A DNA stretch of 64,000 bases, taken from Gp6-AA40 sp963741135 (GTDB lineage Bacteria > Acidobacteriota > Vicinamibacteria > Vicinamibacterales > UBA2999). The stretch covers positions 930,001 to 994,000 of the forward strand of contig CAVUHC010000006.1 in assembly GCA_963741135.1 (NCBI GenBank), given 5' to 3'. A program made the position numbers and the translations under genes. Shown piece by piece: positions 51,845 through 60,369 of this stretch (position 1 is the first letter of the stretch; every line of letters starts with the position of its first letter). The notes below the pieces were generated by a model. The model was not told the origin of the DNA. It ran no database searches and worked only from the letters and a program-made list of their open reading frames with translations.

Positions 51845-52318
51845 ATGGATAGATACAAATTCGCTTTGTTGTGCGCAGTGGCGCTCGTTGCGCACATGTC
51901 GGGATCCGCGGACGTGGAGTTGGCGGCGCAGGTGCCGACGGTATCCTTGGTCTCCGTCAAGCGGATCTTCGTCGACAAGATGGATAACGACCTCGACCAG
52001 TACATCCGGGCCGAGATCCAGAAACAGTTCAAGGGTACGGTTCAGGTGGTCTTGAAGCCGGAACTTGCCGATGCGGTGATGGCCGGCGTCAGCGAACACC
52101 AGAGCGGTACACGCGCGGCTGTGACCGGTCGTTGGCTGGGGCTGCACGACACGGCCACGGGTTCGGTCTCCCTGCTCGACAAGACGGGTGAGGTGGTGCT
52201 CTGGTCGGGTGAGGCGGGCGACCGCAGCATCATGTGGGGTTCGATGAAGCGAGGAGGACCACGCAAGGTGGCCGATCGCCTCGTGAAAAACCTCAAGAAG
52301 GCGATGGAATCGCAGTAA
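51845..52318 (+). CDS. Small exported protein of unknown function
   Basis: ATG 51845 gives 157 aa with a signal peptide (FALLCAVALVAHMSGSADVE). The mature part, TVSLVSVKRIFVDKMDNDLD, then QYIRAEIQKQFKGTVQVVLK, and WLGLHDTATGSVSLLDKTGE, resembles small periplasmic proteins with an alternating strand/helix pattern (CsgG/DUF4136-like folds come to mind). No family is assigned. It lies 17 bp upstream of the TIR gene and is probably co-transcribed, so it could be a periplasmic partner of that membrane protein. Confidence 0.65.
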   Translation: MDRYKFALLCAVALVAHMSGSADVELAAQVPTVSLVSVKRIFVDKMDNDLDQYIRAEIQKQFKGTVQVVLKPELADAVMAGVSEHQSGTRAAVTGRWLGLHDTATGSVSLLDKTGEVVLWSGEAGDRSIMWGSMKRGGPRKVADRLVKNLKKAMESQ

Positions 52319-52335
52319 GGGCGCCTCGGGGTTTC

Positions 52336-53583
52336 ATGGCCGAGATTTTCATCAGCTACGCGCGGGTGGACCGCGAGCGGGCGCAGGCGCTGGCCGGTGC
52401 GCTCGGCCGCGAGGGGTGGAGCATCTGGTGGGATCGCGACATCCCTCCTGGGCGCACCTTCGACGAGGTGATTGAGGAAGCGCTAACCGCAGCCAAATGC
52501 GTGATCGTGCTGTGGTCGCGCGATTCCATTCGTTCCGAATGGGTCAAGGCCGAGGCCTCCGATGCGGCGCGTCGGCGCATCCTCGTACCGGTGCTGGCCG
52601 ACGACGTGATGCCCCCACTGGAGTTTCGGCGGATTCAATCCGCGGCGCTCCCCGACTGGGAAAGCCTGACGTCGAATCCGGACTGGAGTCACCTGTGTCG
52701 GTCGATAGGAACTCTGGTCGGCCGCCCGTCGGTCGACGCATCGAACGCGGCTCCGACGATGGTCGAGCCGTCGGTGAAAACAGCTGGCCCTGTCGAGAAA
52801 AGGCCGAACGCCTGGGGCGTGACGGTCGGCGTGGTGGGGAGTTGCGCGCTGGTCGTGATGGCGGGGCTGACTTGGGCGGTTCTCTCCCGGCCGTTGGAGT
52901 CCGCGCCGACCCATGCGGCAGCGAGCGTGGTCGACTCACAGCCCGATAGCCGCGGGCCGGCGGATGCGCATGACGCGCCTTCGGCACCGACCCACCCCGC
53001 CGTGCTCGAATCCTCCGTGCCACCGTCCGTGCGTGTGGAGCGTCCCGTGCGGGAGGCTGCCGCGGCTGCGGTGCAACCACCGCGGGTCACTCGACCGGCG
53101 CGCGAGCTGTCGAGCGGGACTAGTGATCCGCGCTCCAGCCCCAGCGTTGCTGTCGGCCTCAACCGGCGCGAGGTTGCCGCGGTCGTGGTGTCGGCGGGCG
53201 CGGCGCCGAGCCGTACGCCGCTTCCCGAAGAGGGCATCGCGGACGGGGGCAACGTTCCGGAGCCTGTCGTGCCCCCGTTGCGAGTCCCTGCGGCGGAGTC
53301 GTTCGAGGTTGCCTATACGCGTGGCGTGTTCCGCGAGTCTGGGCGGGTGACAGTTTCGCCCGATGGCGTGCGGTACGTCGAGACCGGAGGGCGTTCCTCG
53401 GTCGATGCAGGATGCGGCGACGTGCGGCGGGTGCAGGTGCCGACGATCATCGTGGACAGCGAGCAACGCATGGTCGAACTGCACCTGCGCGATCGGGTCA
53501 TTCGGTTCACGATGGCAGAGACCGCGGCCAGGAACCGGTTCGTGTCGGCGCTGTCGCAGGCATGCGGCACGCATGAGCGCTGA
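52336..53583 (+). CDS. Membrane-anchored TIR-domain protein
   Basis: ATG 52336 gives 415 aa. Residues 1-125 are a TIR domain: FISYARVDRERAQALAGAL, then WSIWWDRDIPPG, KCVIVLWSRDSIRSEWVKAE with the candidate catalytic Glu73 five residues after SEW, and ILVPVLAD. One transmembrane helix follows (about 160-183), then a Pro/Ala/Val-rich linker of 140 residues and a C-terminal domain (325-415, SFEVAYTRGVFRESGRVTVS onward). TIR domains with the Glu cleave NAD or act as scaffolds. The TIR part would lie in the cytoplasm and the C-terminal domain on the other side. A small exported protein precedes it. A defence or stress-signalling role is inferred. Confidence 0.87.
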   Translation: MAEIFISYARVDRERAQALAGALGREGWSIWWDRDIPPGRTFDEVIEEALTAAKCVIVLWSRDSIRSEWVKAEASDAARRRILVPVLADDVMPPLEFRRIQSAALPDWESLTSNPDWSHLCRSIGTLVGRPSVDASNAAPTMVEPSVKTAGPVEKRPNAWGVTVGVVGSCALVVMAGLTWAVLSRPLESAPTHAAASVVDSQPDSRGPADAHDAPSAPTHPAVLESSVPPSVRVERPVREAAAAAVQPPRVTRPARELSSGTSDPRSSPSVAVGLNRREVAAVVVSAGAAPSRTPLPEEGIADGGNVPEPVVPPLRVPAAESFEVAYTRGVFRESGRVTVSPDGVRYVETGGRSSVDAGCGDVRRVQVPTIIVDSEQRMVELHLRDRVIRFTMAETAARNRFVSALSQACGTHER

Positions 53584-53595
53584 AAGAGTCGTAGA

Positions 53596-53645
53596 GGCGG
53601 ACCTTCCCGCCTTCGCCGAGGCTTCGGCGGGGCAAGTAGGTCCCC
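53596..53645. repeat. GCGGACCTTCCCGCC hairpin
   Basis: Second of three copies, 13 bp after the TIR gene stop and 11 bp before copy F. It could end the TIR transcript. Confidence 0.6.
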
Positions 53646-53656
53646 CTTCTGGGTGC

Positions 53657-53907
53657 CCGGTCAGTCCTATCGGCCATCCGCCGCCGGCTACGCACGCCGG
53701 GAAATCGCGCTCGCTCATACTCTCACGCGGCGCGTCGACTAGGGGCTTCCTCGATGCGACATCCGTCACACGGCACCAAACATTTCGGCTGATTCGCAAC
53801 AACGAGAACGCGTAGACGGAAGTCGACGCGGTGAATCGCTGCGCGCGATTTCCGGCAGTCGTACGTCGGCGTGCTCCGCACGGCGGCTGCTGTCGATAGG
53901 ACCGCCC
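53657..53907 (-). mobile_element. 255-bp terminal-inverted-repeat element, copy F
   Basis: Left end CCGGTCAGTCCTATCGGCCA then CGCCGGCTACGCACGCCGGG; right end GGCGGCTGCTGTCGATAGGACCG. Interior landmarks are GCGTCGACTAGGGGC, GATGCGACATCCGTCACACG and ACGGAAGTCGACGCG. The two outer ends mutated together (CTATCGG pairs with CGATAG), keeping the pairing. Confidence 0.8.
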
Positions 53908-53916
53908 GCCACAAAG

Positions 53917-53968
53917 ACGCGGACCTTCCCGCTTCCGCCAAGGCTTCGGCGGGGCAAGCGTGTCGGCC
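53917..53968. repeat. GCGGACCTTCCCGC hairpin
   Basis: Third copy (GCGGACCTTCCCGCTTCCGC to CTTCGGCGGGGCAAGCG), followed by a lone element end GGTCAGTCCTGTCGGCCG at about 53980-53997. The rest of the gap to 54034 holds nothing recognisable. Confidence 0.6.
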
Positions 53969-54034
53969 TTTCGTGTGTCGGTCAGTCCTGTCGGCCGTGA
54001 CGGCGGCGGTTCCGGCAGGTCTTCGAGTCGCTTG

Positions 54035-54661
54035 TCAACGACAGATGACAGCAGAATCAGTGATCTGGCCTGCGTGCGGGCGGGCACCTCCCAAGATCAT
54101 CTTGCGGATGGCGACGCCTTGCTCAGTCGTGAAGTCCTGCAATTGTTTCGAGCGGAAATCGATGTTCGCGCGCATGATGCCGCGGGCAGTGTGACTGTAA
54201 ATCGGCAGCACGAGATGTCCCGCCTCGTGCGCAATGACCAGTCCGAGAACCCGTCTGAAGTCATCCCTGTGTCGGAGCGGCAGGTTGGCGATCCTGTGGG
54301 TGAAGATGTAGACGGTCGCCGCTTCGCGCGCGGCTTGGCCGACCACGGTGTCGTCCACGGTTTCCGCCATGATCCTTCGCATTGCCATGTCGCGGGAGAG
54401 CAGTTGCACGCGCACATGTAGTCCAGGCTCGTCGGCGTGGTCGTCCCGGGTGGCCCAGACGATGCGGACACCAGCCGTCGCATAGATCAGCGTCACCTCG
54501 GCCTCGGCCGGCCACAGGTCTGCGCCACGAATGCGGGCATAGTTATCAACATGGATGACGAGCCTCACTTGTCCGTCCTCAGCGGCGAGCGCCTGACCGC
54601 CGCTGAGGAGGGTGACCATCACTGCCAGCTCGGCCACGAGGTATCGCGCGGTGCTCGCCAT
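54035..54661 (-). CDS. Exported HExxH zinc peptidase-like protein
   Basis: ATG 54661, with AGGAGGAGG 7-8 bp upstream, gives 208 aa with a signal peptide (YLVAELAVMVTLLSGGQALA). The zinc motif is VIAHEAGHLVLP (HEAGH) followed by IYSHTARGIM, a third ligand and Met-turn-like segment as in metzincin-type peptidases. The N-terminal part (ADLWPAEAEVTLIYATAGVR) precedes the catalytic region. It would act in the periplasm or outside. It is divergent from the ECF sigma factor gene across 87 bp that contain a motif shared with the second peptidase locus. Confidence 0.75.
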   Translation of the reverse strand: MASTARYLVAELAVMVTLLSGGQALAAEDGQVRLVIHVDNYARIRGADLWPAEAEVTLIYATAGVRIVWATRDDHADEPGLHVRVQLLSRDMAMRRIMAETVDDTVVGQAAREAATVYIFTHRIANLPLRHRDDFRRVLGLVIAHEAGHLVLPIYSHTARGIMRANIDFRSKQLQDFTTEQGVAIRKMILGGARPHAGQITDSAVICR

Positions 54662-54684
54662 GTCTGTTTCCTCCTCCTGCATCG

Positions 54685-54722
54685 AGAGGCGGGAAACGGC
54701 GCTCAAAAGGTGAACCGGGCCG
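54685..54722. promoter_or_regulatory. Shared 38-bp motif between the peptidase and sigma-factor genes
   Basis: AGAGGCGGGAAACGGCGCTC then AAAAGGTGAACCGGGCCG. The same sequence with few changes is at 58939-58976, also upstream of an HExxH peptidase gene and of a sigma-factor remnant. It lies 24 bp from the peptidase ATG and 27 bp from the sigma-factor GTG. It is probably a control element, possibly for the ECF factor itself. Confidence 0.55.
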
Positions 54723-54748
54723 AAAACGTCTGCGGTTAAGATGGCGGC

Positions 54749-55342
54749 GTGCCGACGCATCCCCCCGGGATCACCCAACTGCTGTTGGCGTGGGGACAGG
54801 GCGACGAGGCGGCCCTCAGCCGGATGATTCCGCTCGTGCACCGGGAACTGCAGCAGATCGCGCGGCGATGCATGGGTGGGGAACGTGGGGGGCATAGCCT
54901 ACAGGCGACCGCGCTGGTCAACGAGGCGTATATGCGGCTCGTCGATGTCCAGCAGATGAACTGGCAGAACCGGGCGCACTTTCTTGCGATGGCGGCTCGG
55001 TTAATGCGGCGCATACTCGTGGACCATGCGCGGTCGAAGGGTTACGACAAGCGCGGTGGCGGCTCTGCAAAGATAACGCTGGACGACGCACTCATCGTCC
55101 CGAATGAACCGGGCCGCGACCTGGTGGCGCTGGACGATGCGCTGGAGGCGCTGGCGAAGGTGGACGAGCGCAAGAGCCGCATGATCGAGCTTAGATTCTT
55201 CGGCGGGTTGAGCGTGGAGGAGACCGCCGAGGTGCTGCACGTGTCACCTGACACCGTGAAGCGCGATTGGCGGCTCGCGAAAGCGTGGCTGCTGCGTGAG
55301 CTGCGTGGAGACGAGGAGGGGCAGGACGCACACACAAGATAG
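54749..55342 (+). CDS. ECF-family sigma factor (TIGR02999-like)
   Basis: The GTG start at 54749 gives 197 aa. Region 2 is seen in ITQLLLAWGQGDEAALSRMI, LVHRELQQIARRCM and HSLQATALVNEAYMRL, and region 4 in MIELRFFGGLSVEETAEVLH with VSPDTVKRDWRLAKAWL. The HSLQATALVNEAYMRL phrase and the loop DKRGGG are typical of the Acidobacteriota/Planctomycetota group (TIGR02999) that is linked to Ser/Thr kinases instead of anti-sigma factors. The kinase gene begins 36 bp downstream and probably controls this factor. Confidence 0.92.
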   Translation: MPTHPPGITQLLLAWGQGDEAALSRMIPLVHRELQQIARRCMGGERGGHSLQATALVNEAYMRLVDVQQMNWQNRAHFLAMAARLMRRILVDHARSKGYDKRGGGSAKITLDDALIVPNEPGRDLVALDDALEALAKVDERKSRMIELRFFGGLSVEETAEVLHVSPDTVKRDWRLAKAWLLRELRGDEEGQDAHTR

Positions 55343-55378
55343 AAGAAATGACGGGATCCGCGTCTGCGATGTAACACC

Positions 55379-58345
55379 ATGAACTCCGATCGCTGGCGTC
55401 GGATCGAAGAGCTGTATCAGGCAGCGTATGCGCGGCCGGCGAACGAGCGCGCGGCCGTTTCTCGATGAGGTGTGCGCCGGTGACGCGAGGCTGCGCCAGG
55501 AGATCGAGTCGCTGTTGAAGCAGCCGGTGTCGGCCGACGGGTTTCTCGAGCGTCCAGCGATCGGAGTGGCACCACCGGTCCTCCCGATGCCGCTCGCCGC
55601 CGGGATGCGGATCGGGCTCGTACGAGATCGCCGGCCTGATCGGGTCGGGCGGTATGGGCGAGGTGTATCGCGCCCGGGACCTGAAGCTGAATCGTGACGT
55701 CGCGCTCAAAGTCCTCCCCGAACTATTCGCGCGCGATGCCGATCGCCTGGCGCGATTCAGACGTGAGGCCCAGGTCCTCGCCTCTCTCAACCATTCCAAC
55801 ATCGGCGCCATCTACGGCCTCGAAGACGCCGGCGGCATTGGTGCGTTGGTGCTGGAACTGGTCGAAGGACTCACGCTCGCGGATCGCATCGCGCAGGGGC
55901 CCATCCCGTTGAGTGAAGCTCTCCCGATCGCTCGGCAGATTTGCGACGCGCTCGAAGCCGCGCATGAGCACGGGGTCATTCATCGCGACCTCAAGCCGGC
56001 GAACATCAAACTGCGTCCGGACGGCGCGGTGAAGGTGCTCGATTTCGGCCTAGCGAAGGTCTTTGCCGAGGATAGGTCGGGGCCGGATCTCTCGCGGTCA
56101 CCCACGGTGCCTGTAGGTGAGACCCGGGAAGGAATGATCCTCGGGACAGTCGCCTACATGAGCCCGGAGCAGGCGCGGGGGAAGGTCGTGGACAGACGCG
56201 CCGACGTATGGGCGTTCGGGTGCGTGTTGTACGAGATGCTGACCGGACGTGCCGTGTTCCCGGGCGAGACGATCTCGGACACCATGGCGGCGATTCTTGA
56301 ACGCGAGCCAGAGTGGGGCGCGTTGCCGGCGCGCACGCCGGTGGGGATTGGACAGCTGTTGCGGCGGTGTCTGGACAAAGATCCGAAGCACCGGCTTCGC
56401 GACATCGGCGACGCGCGAATTGAGATCGATGACGCGCTGACGACACCCGTAGTCGAAATGCGCGCCGCGGCCCCGGTGAACGTTCAACCTACGGGATGGC
56501 GGCGCGCGCTGCCGTGGGCCGTCGCCTTCGGAGTTGCCGCGATTGCAGTTGCCGTGCTCGCACCCTGGTCGTCGTCGCGAATGGTGCCGCCGCCCCCGCC
56601 GCTGCGCCTGACCGCCGACCTGGGCACAGACGCCTCCCTCGCCACTGCCATTGGCCAGAACGCCACCATCGGCGCGAGCGTCGCTCTCTCGCCAGACGCC
56701 GGACTCTTCGCCTTCGTCGCGCAGACCAGTACCGGGGACGCCGCAGCTCTACGTCCGTCGGCTCGAGCAGTTACAGGCGACACTGTTCACCGGAACTGAA
56801 GGGGCCGCCAGCCCTTTCTTCTCGCCCGACAGTCGATGGATTGCGTTCTTCGCGCAGGGCAAGCTGAAAAAGATTGCCGTCACCGGTGGCGCCGTCGTCA
56901 CTCTCTGCGACGCCGCGAATGGCCGAGGCGGAAGCTGGGGCGAGGATGGCACGATCGTGTTTACGCCGTCGGTCGCCGAATCCGGGCTCTTTCTGTGGCG
57001 TGTGCCGTCGAGTGGCGGGAAGCCGACGCCGCTTCCGAAGCCCGCCGGGGAGGCCACCCAGCGCTGGCCGCAGGTGCTGCCGGGTGGTAAGGCAGTGCTC
57101 TACACCGGAAACAGCGGCGTCGCCGGATACGAGAATGCGAGTCTCGTCGTGCAACCGCTACCGACGGGCGCGCGCAAGATCGTACAGCGCGGCGGGTACT
57201 ACGGCCGGTATCTGCCCAGCGGTCATCTGGTTTACATTCATGACGGGACGCTCTTTGTCGAGCCGTTCGATCTCACGCGTCTGGAAGTGACGGGGCAACC
57301 GGTGTCCGCGCTCGAAGGCGTGGCGAGCAACCCGAGCACCGGCGCGTCGCAGTTTGCCGTATCGGACACCGGCACACTCGTGTACTTGCCGGGACGGAGC
57401 ACCAGCGGTGCGGTGCCGATCCAATTCGTGGATCGCAAGGGAAAGACGACGGCGTTACGCTCCACGCCCGCCATCTGGAGCAATCCTGCCTTCGCGCCAG
57501 ACGGCCGCCGGCTCGCGATGGACATTCGCGAGGGCAACCAACTGGACGTGTGGGTGTACGAGTGGGGGAGCGACACGCTGTCGCGCCTGACGCTCGACCC
57601 GGCTGACGACCGGAGGCCTGTGTGGACGCCGGATGGCCGCCGCATCGTGTTCGCTTCGAGGCGGGGTGTCGCGACGACGTCGAACCTCTACTGGCAGCGG
57701 GCCGACGGGTCCGGCGAGGTCCAGCGCCTCACGGATAGCAAGAACCAGCAATTTCCCTGGTCGTGGCATCCGAGCGGCAAGTTCCTCGTCTTTACCGAGG
57801 CCAACCCCCAAACGGCAACCGACGTGATGATCCTGCCGATGGACGGAGACGAAACCTCCGGGTGGAAGCCCGGCAAGCCAATCGCCTTCGTGAACAGCCG
57901 CTTCAACGAGAATTTTCCGGCTTTCTCGCCGGACGGGCGATGGCTGGCGTACACCTCCAGCGAGTCCCAGCCTCCCCAAGTCATCGTGCGACCGTTTCCG
58001 GGCCCGGGCGGCAAGTGGCAGATCTCGACCGACGGTGGAAACCACGCAACGTGGTCCCGAACTCAACACGAACTGTTTTACGGCGCGCTCAACAACCGGA
58101 TAATGGTTACCTCCTACACGGTTGACGGCGACTCATTCCGAGCCCAGAAGCCGCGGCTCTGGTCGGAGGCCCGGTACATACCCAGAGAGCCTGGACAACG
58201 AGTGTTCGACCTGCACCCGGACGGCGAACGCTTCGCGCTGGCAGGGGTCGTAGAAACCCAGGCCGAATCCAAGCAAGAGAAGGTTGTCTTCATCTTCAAC
58301 TTCTTCGACGAGCTGCGCCGGATCGCGCCGGCCAGACAACAATGA
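55379..58345 (+). pseudogene. Ser/Thr protein kinase with C-terminal TolB/WD40 propeller, three frame breaks
   Basis: One gene in four frames. It starts MNSDRWRRIEELYQAAYARP; the frame changes near 55454, 55634 and 56737, each explained by one extra base. The kinase core is complete: GLIGSGGMGEVYRARD, VALKVLPE, HRDLKPANIKL, DFGLAK, GTVAYMSPEQARG. A transmembrane helix (ALPWAVAFGVAAIAVAVLAP) follows, then a TolB-like propeller with PAFAPDGRRLAMDIREGNQL and NFPAFSPDGRWLAYTSSES. Such receptor kinases sense periplasmic signals and phosphorylate partners such as the upstream sigma factor. Everything outside the breaks is intact, so assembly errors are possible; as read, no full-length protein is made. 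Confidence 0.85.
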
Positions 58346-58353
58346 GCGGCCCG

Positions 58354-58921
58354 TTATTCGCGTCGTTCCGTCGTCGCGTTTTTCTGAAGCTCGGAGCGCA
58401 CGACCTCACCTGCAGCAATTGCGGCATCGGTCTCAAACCGGCGGCCACACGCGTTGCAGATCCTCATATAGAGCAAGGTCATCGCGCTGAAGCTCCTGAC
58501 GTTGCGATCGCTGAGGACTTCAACCGCATGCTGGAGTTCATGCCCGATATATGCCATGAGATCGCGATCCGCCGTCCGCGGGTCGACAAGGATACGGAGC
58601 ACTCGGTGTGGACCCATCGCCGTCATCGTATGCAGCAGGCAGGCGTGAACGCCGTGCCCGCACTGGCCTTCTGCGACATAGACGACTCCGTCCGTGGTGC
58701 CAATCTGGTCGACCAGGCCGCGAAATGTTTTCGACTGTGCGGCGGCTTCGATGATGACCGCCACAACCCTCGGTACTCACCCCCCGCACACGCGCATCGG
58801 GCGCCATGAGAGACGGCTGGCCAGCGACCGCCGGGTTTGATTCCGTGGCGGCCCAGCTGGTTGTCCCTCCCAGGACTGCCACGACCACCATCGCCGCCGT
58901 CCGCCGTGTTGTCTTCGTCAT
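58354..58921 (-). pseudogene. Exported HExxH peptidase-like gene with one frame break
   Basis: The start at 58921 gives a signal peptide (MTKTTRRTAAMVVVAVLGGT) and reads to about MAPDARVRG. After one extra base near 58775-58786 the protein continues AVIIEAAAQSKTFRGLVDQI, then MAYIGHELQHAVEVL (HELQH zinc motif) and a tail with a CNACG pair. Joined length would be about 188 aa, similar to the peptidase at 54035. Upstream lies the same 38-bp motif. It is convergent with the kinase gene, with 8 bp between the stops. Confidence 0.65.
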
Positions 58922-58938
58922 CGCGTTCCCTCGCCTCT

Positions 58939-58976
58939 AGAGGCGGGAAACGCGGCTCAAAAGGGGAAAGGCGCGG
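58939..58976. promoter_or_regulatory. Second copy of the 38-bp shared motif
   Basis: AGAGGCGGGAAACGCGGCTC then AAAAGGGGAAAGGCGCGG, 18 bp from the peptidase ATG. It matches 54685-54722 over nearly its whole length. Confidence 0.55.
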
Positions 58977-59011
58977 AAACAGCCGTAAATGCGCTCGTCT
59001 CTAGCCCTCTA

Positions 59012-59154
59012 CCGGATGTCACGGTGCTGCTGATGGCGTGGAGCGACCGTATTTGCGCCTGGCCAAAGCATGCTTTGAGAGAACTCGCTGGGAGCGATCT
59101 GCTGAAGACTGAAAACCGCTGCACGCCGCATGAGACGGCGTCCATCGACTTCTA
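59012..59154 (+). pseudogene. N-terminal remnant of a second ECF sigma factor
   Basis: The frame PDVTVLLMAWSDR at 59012-59050 matches the usual N-terminus of TIGR02999-type sigma factors (compare TQLLLAWGQGDE at 54749). The homology then stops, and the frame ends at TAA 59152-59154. Together with the divergent peptidase gene and the shared motif it mirrors the module at 54035-55342. The match is short, so the call is tentative. Confidence 0.4.
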
Positions 59155-59332
59155 AGGTGTCGCTACGGTTACACGTCGCGCGGATCTGCGACGGCTCGCG
59201 TCGTTCCGCTGCGAAATATGTGCGCGTCAGCGTATGTCGCGCGCGACGTGCACGCCCGATTCGGCTGCAGACTGCTGGCATGCGACCCGCACCGCCGCCG
59301 GCTACAATGAGCCGATGTCTGGGAGCGATCGT
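59155..59332. other. Gene-free stretch before the Uma2-type gene
   Basis: No gene or clear repeat. GGGAGCG, 9 bp before ATG 59333, is the probable ribosome site. Confidence 0.35.
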
Positions 59333-59899
59333 ATGAAGCCCGTCACGCCTGGCCTGAAGCTCACCTACGAAGACTTCGCGCTGTTCCCCGACGACGGGAA
59401 ACGGCACGAGATCGTCGACGGAGAGCACCACGTGACGCCGTCACCGAACACGAAACATCAGACGATCGTCGGGAATCTGCACGGCGTGATGTGGGCGTAT
59501 CTCCAGCGACAGCCGCTCGGTCGTGTCTTCGTGGCGCCGTTCGATGTCGTCTTCTCGGAGTTCGACATCGTTGAACCCGACCTGTTGTATCTTTCGAGCG
59601 AGCGCGCGGCAGAGATCATCACGCCGCAGCACGTGCGCGGCGCTCCGGAGCTCGTCGTGGAGGTCGCGTCACCCAGTACGCGACAGCGCGATGAGACCAT
59701 CAAGCGCCGGCTCTACGAGCGCTCAGGCGTGTCGGAATACTGGGTTGTCGATCCGGACCTCGATCTCGTCCGCATCTACCGGCGCAGCGGCGAGAGCTTC
59801 AGCCGCGCGATCGAACTCTCACGCGAGGCCGATGACGTGCTGACGACTCCCCTGTTGCCTGAGTTGGAAATACCGCTGACGCGGATCTTTCGCCAGTAG
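59333..59899 (+). CDS. Uma2 family (DUF820) PD-(D/E)XK nuclease-like protein
   Basis: ATG 59333 gives 188 aa. Uma2 landmarks are LTYEDFALFPDDGKRHEIVD, VFVAPFDVVFSEFDIVEPDL (core Asp), PELVVEVASPSTRQRDETIK (core Glu) and EYWVVDPDLDLVRIY. These are the conserved positions of a restriction-endonuclease-like fold. Uma2 proteins are abundant in cyanobacteria and Acidobacteriota and are mostly uncharacterised. The gene stands alone; an earlier ATG at 59315 is possible. Confidence 0.9.
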   Translation: MKPVTPGLKLTYEDFALFPDDGKRHEIVDGEHHVTPSPNTKHQTIVGNLHGVMWAYLQRQPLGRVFVAPFDVVFSEFDIVEPDLLYLSSERAAEIITPQHVRGAPELVVEVASPSTRQRDETIKRRLYERSGVSEYWVVDPDLDLVRIYRRSGESFSRAIELSREADDVLTTPLLPELEIPLTRIFRQ

Positions 59900-59959
59900 C
59901 GCGGCGCCGTCAGGTTCGTCACACCGGTCGCAGCATCGATAGCCCTGTACCCGCCACCA

Positions 59960-60063
59960 CCGGGTTATCTTTGCCTTCACCAATCCGAAATCAAGCAGCG
60001 TGACGCCGCTCGTCGTGAGCATGGTGTTGGCGGCCTTGAGATCACGATGGACAATCCCTCTAT
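59960..60063 (-). pseudogene. Kinase-domain fragment (HRDLK to DFG)
   Basis: On the minus strand the frame reads RGIVHRDLKAANTMLTTSGV then TLLDFGLVKAK, the catalytic and magnesium loops of a Ser/Thr kinase. Nothing before or after matches. It is a remnant, inverted relative to the intact kinase gene. Confidence 0.65.
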
Positions 60064-60088
60064 TACTTGACCGCCATCGAATGTGTAT

Positions 60089-60106
60089 GGTTAACTCAAG
60101 TTAACC
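60089..60106. promoter_or_regulatory. Palindromic operator GGTTAACT-CA-AGTTAACC
   Basis: Perfect 8-bp arms with a 2-base spacer, 15 bp before the antitoxin ATG. A TTGACC lies at 60067-60072, but the -10 box is not clear. The position suits autoregulation by the antitoxin. Confidence 0.6.
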
Positions 60107-60120
60107 ACTAGCTACCGCTC

Positions 60121-60369
60121 ATGAATGTATCGATCAATGCCAAGCGGCTCCGAGCGTCGCTGCCTGACGTCGTGAAGCGCGTCCGGAAGGGTGCTCGCTT
60201 CACGGTTATCTATCGCAGCCGGCCCGCGTTTCAAATCGTCCCGGTCAGCGAGGCGGAGCAACCCGGCGGGGAGCTGGTGGACGACCCGCTGTACCGCGCC
60301 CGTCCTGTCGGCAGGTCGAGCGACGGGCGGACCGCGGGGGATCACGATTCCATGTTGTACGGCCGGTGA
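60121..60369 (+). CDS. Phd/YefM-like antitoxin
   Basis: This 82-aa protein reads NVSINAKRLRASLPDVVKRV, then GARFTVIYRSRPAFQIVPVS, the Phd/YefM DNA-binding fold; the C-terminal half is acidic or glycine-rich and would bind the toxin. It overlaps the toxin gene by 4 bp. The 18-bp palindrome upstream is a candidate operator. The assignment to Phd/YefM is by N-terminal pattern. Confidence 0.78.
   Translation: MNVSINAKRLRASLPDVVKRVRKGARFTVIYRSRPAFQIVPVSEAEQPGGELVDDPLYRARPVGRSSDGRTAGDHDSMLYGR

Noticed and set aside
51542..51845. Longer start for the small exported protein upstream of the TIR gene
   Set aside because: The extension would translate the hairpin and element end at 51620-51712 and bury the signal peptide that begins at 51845.
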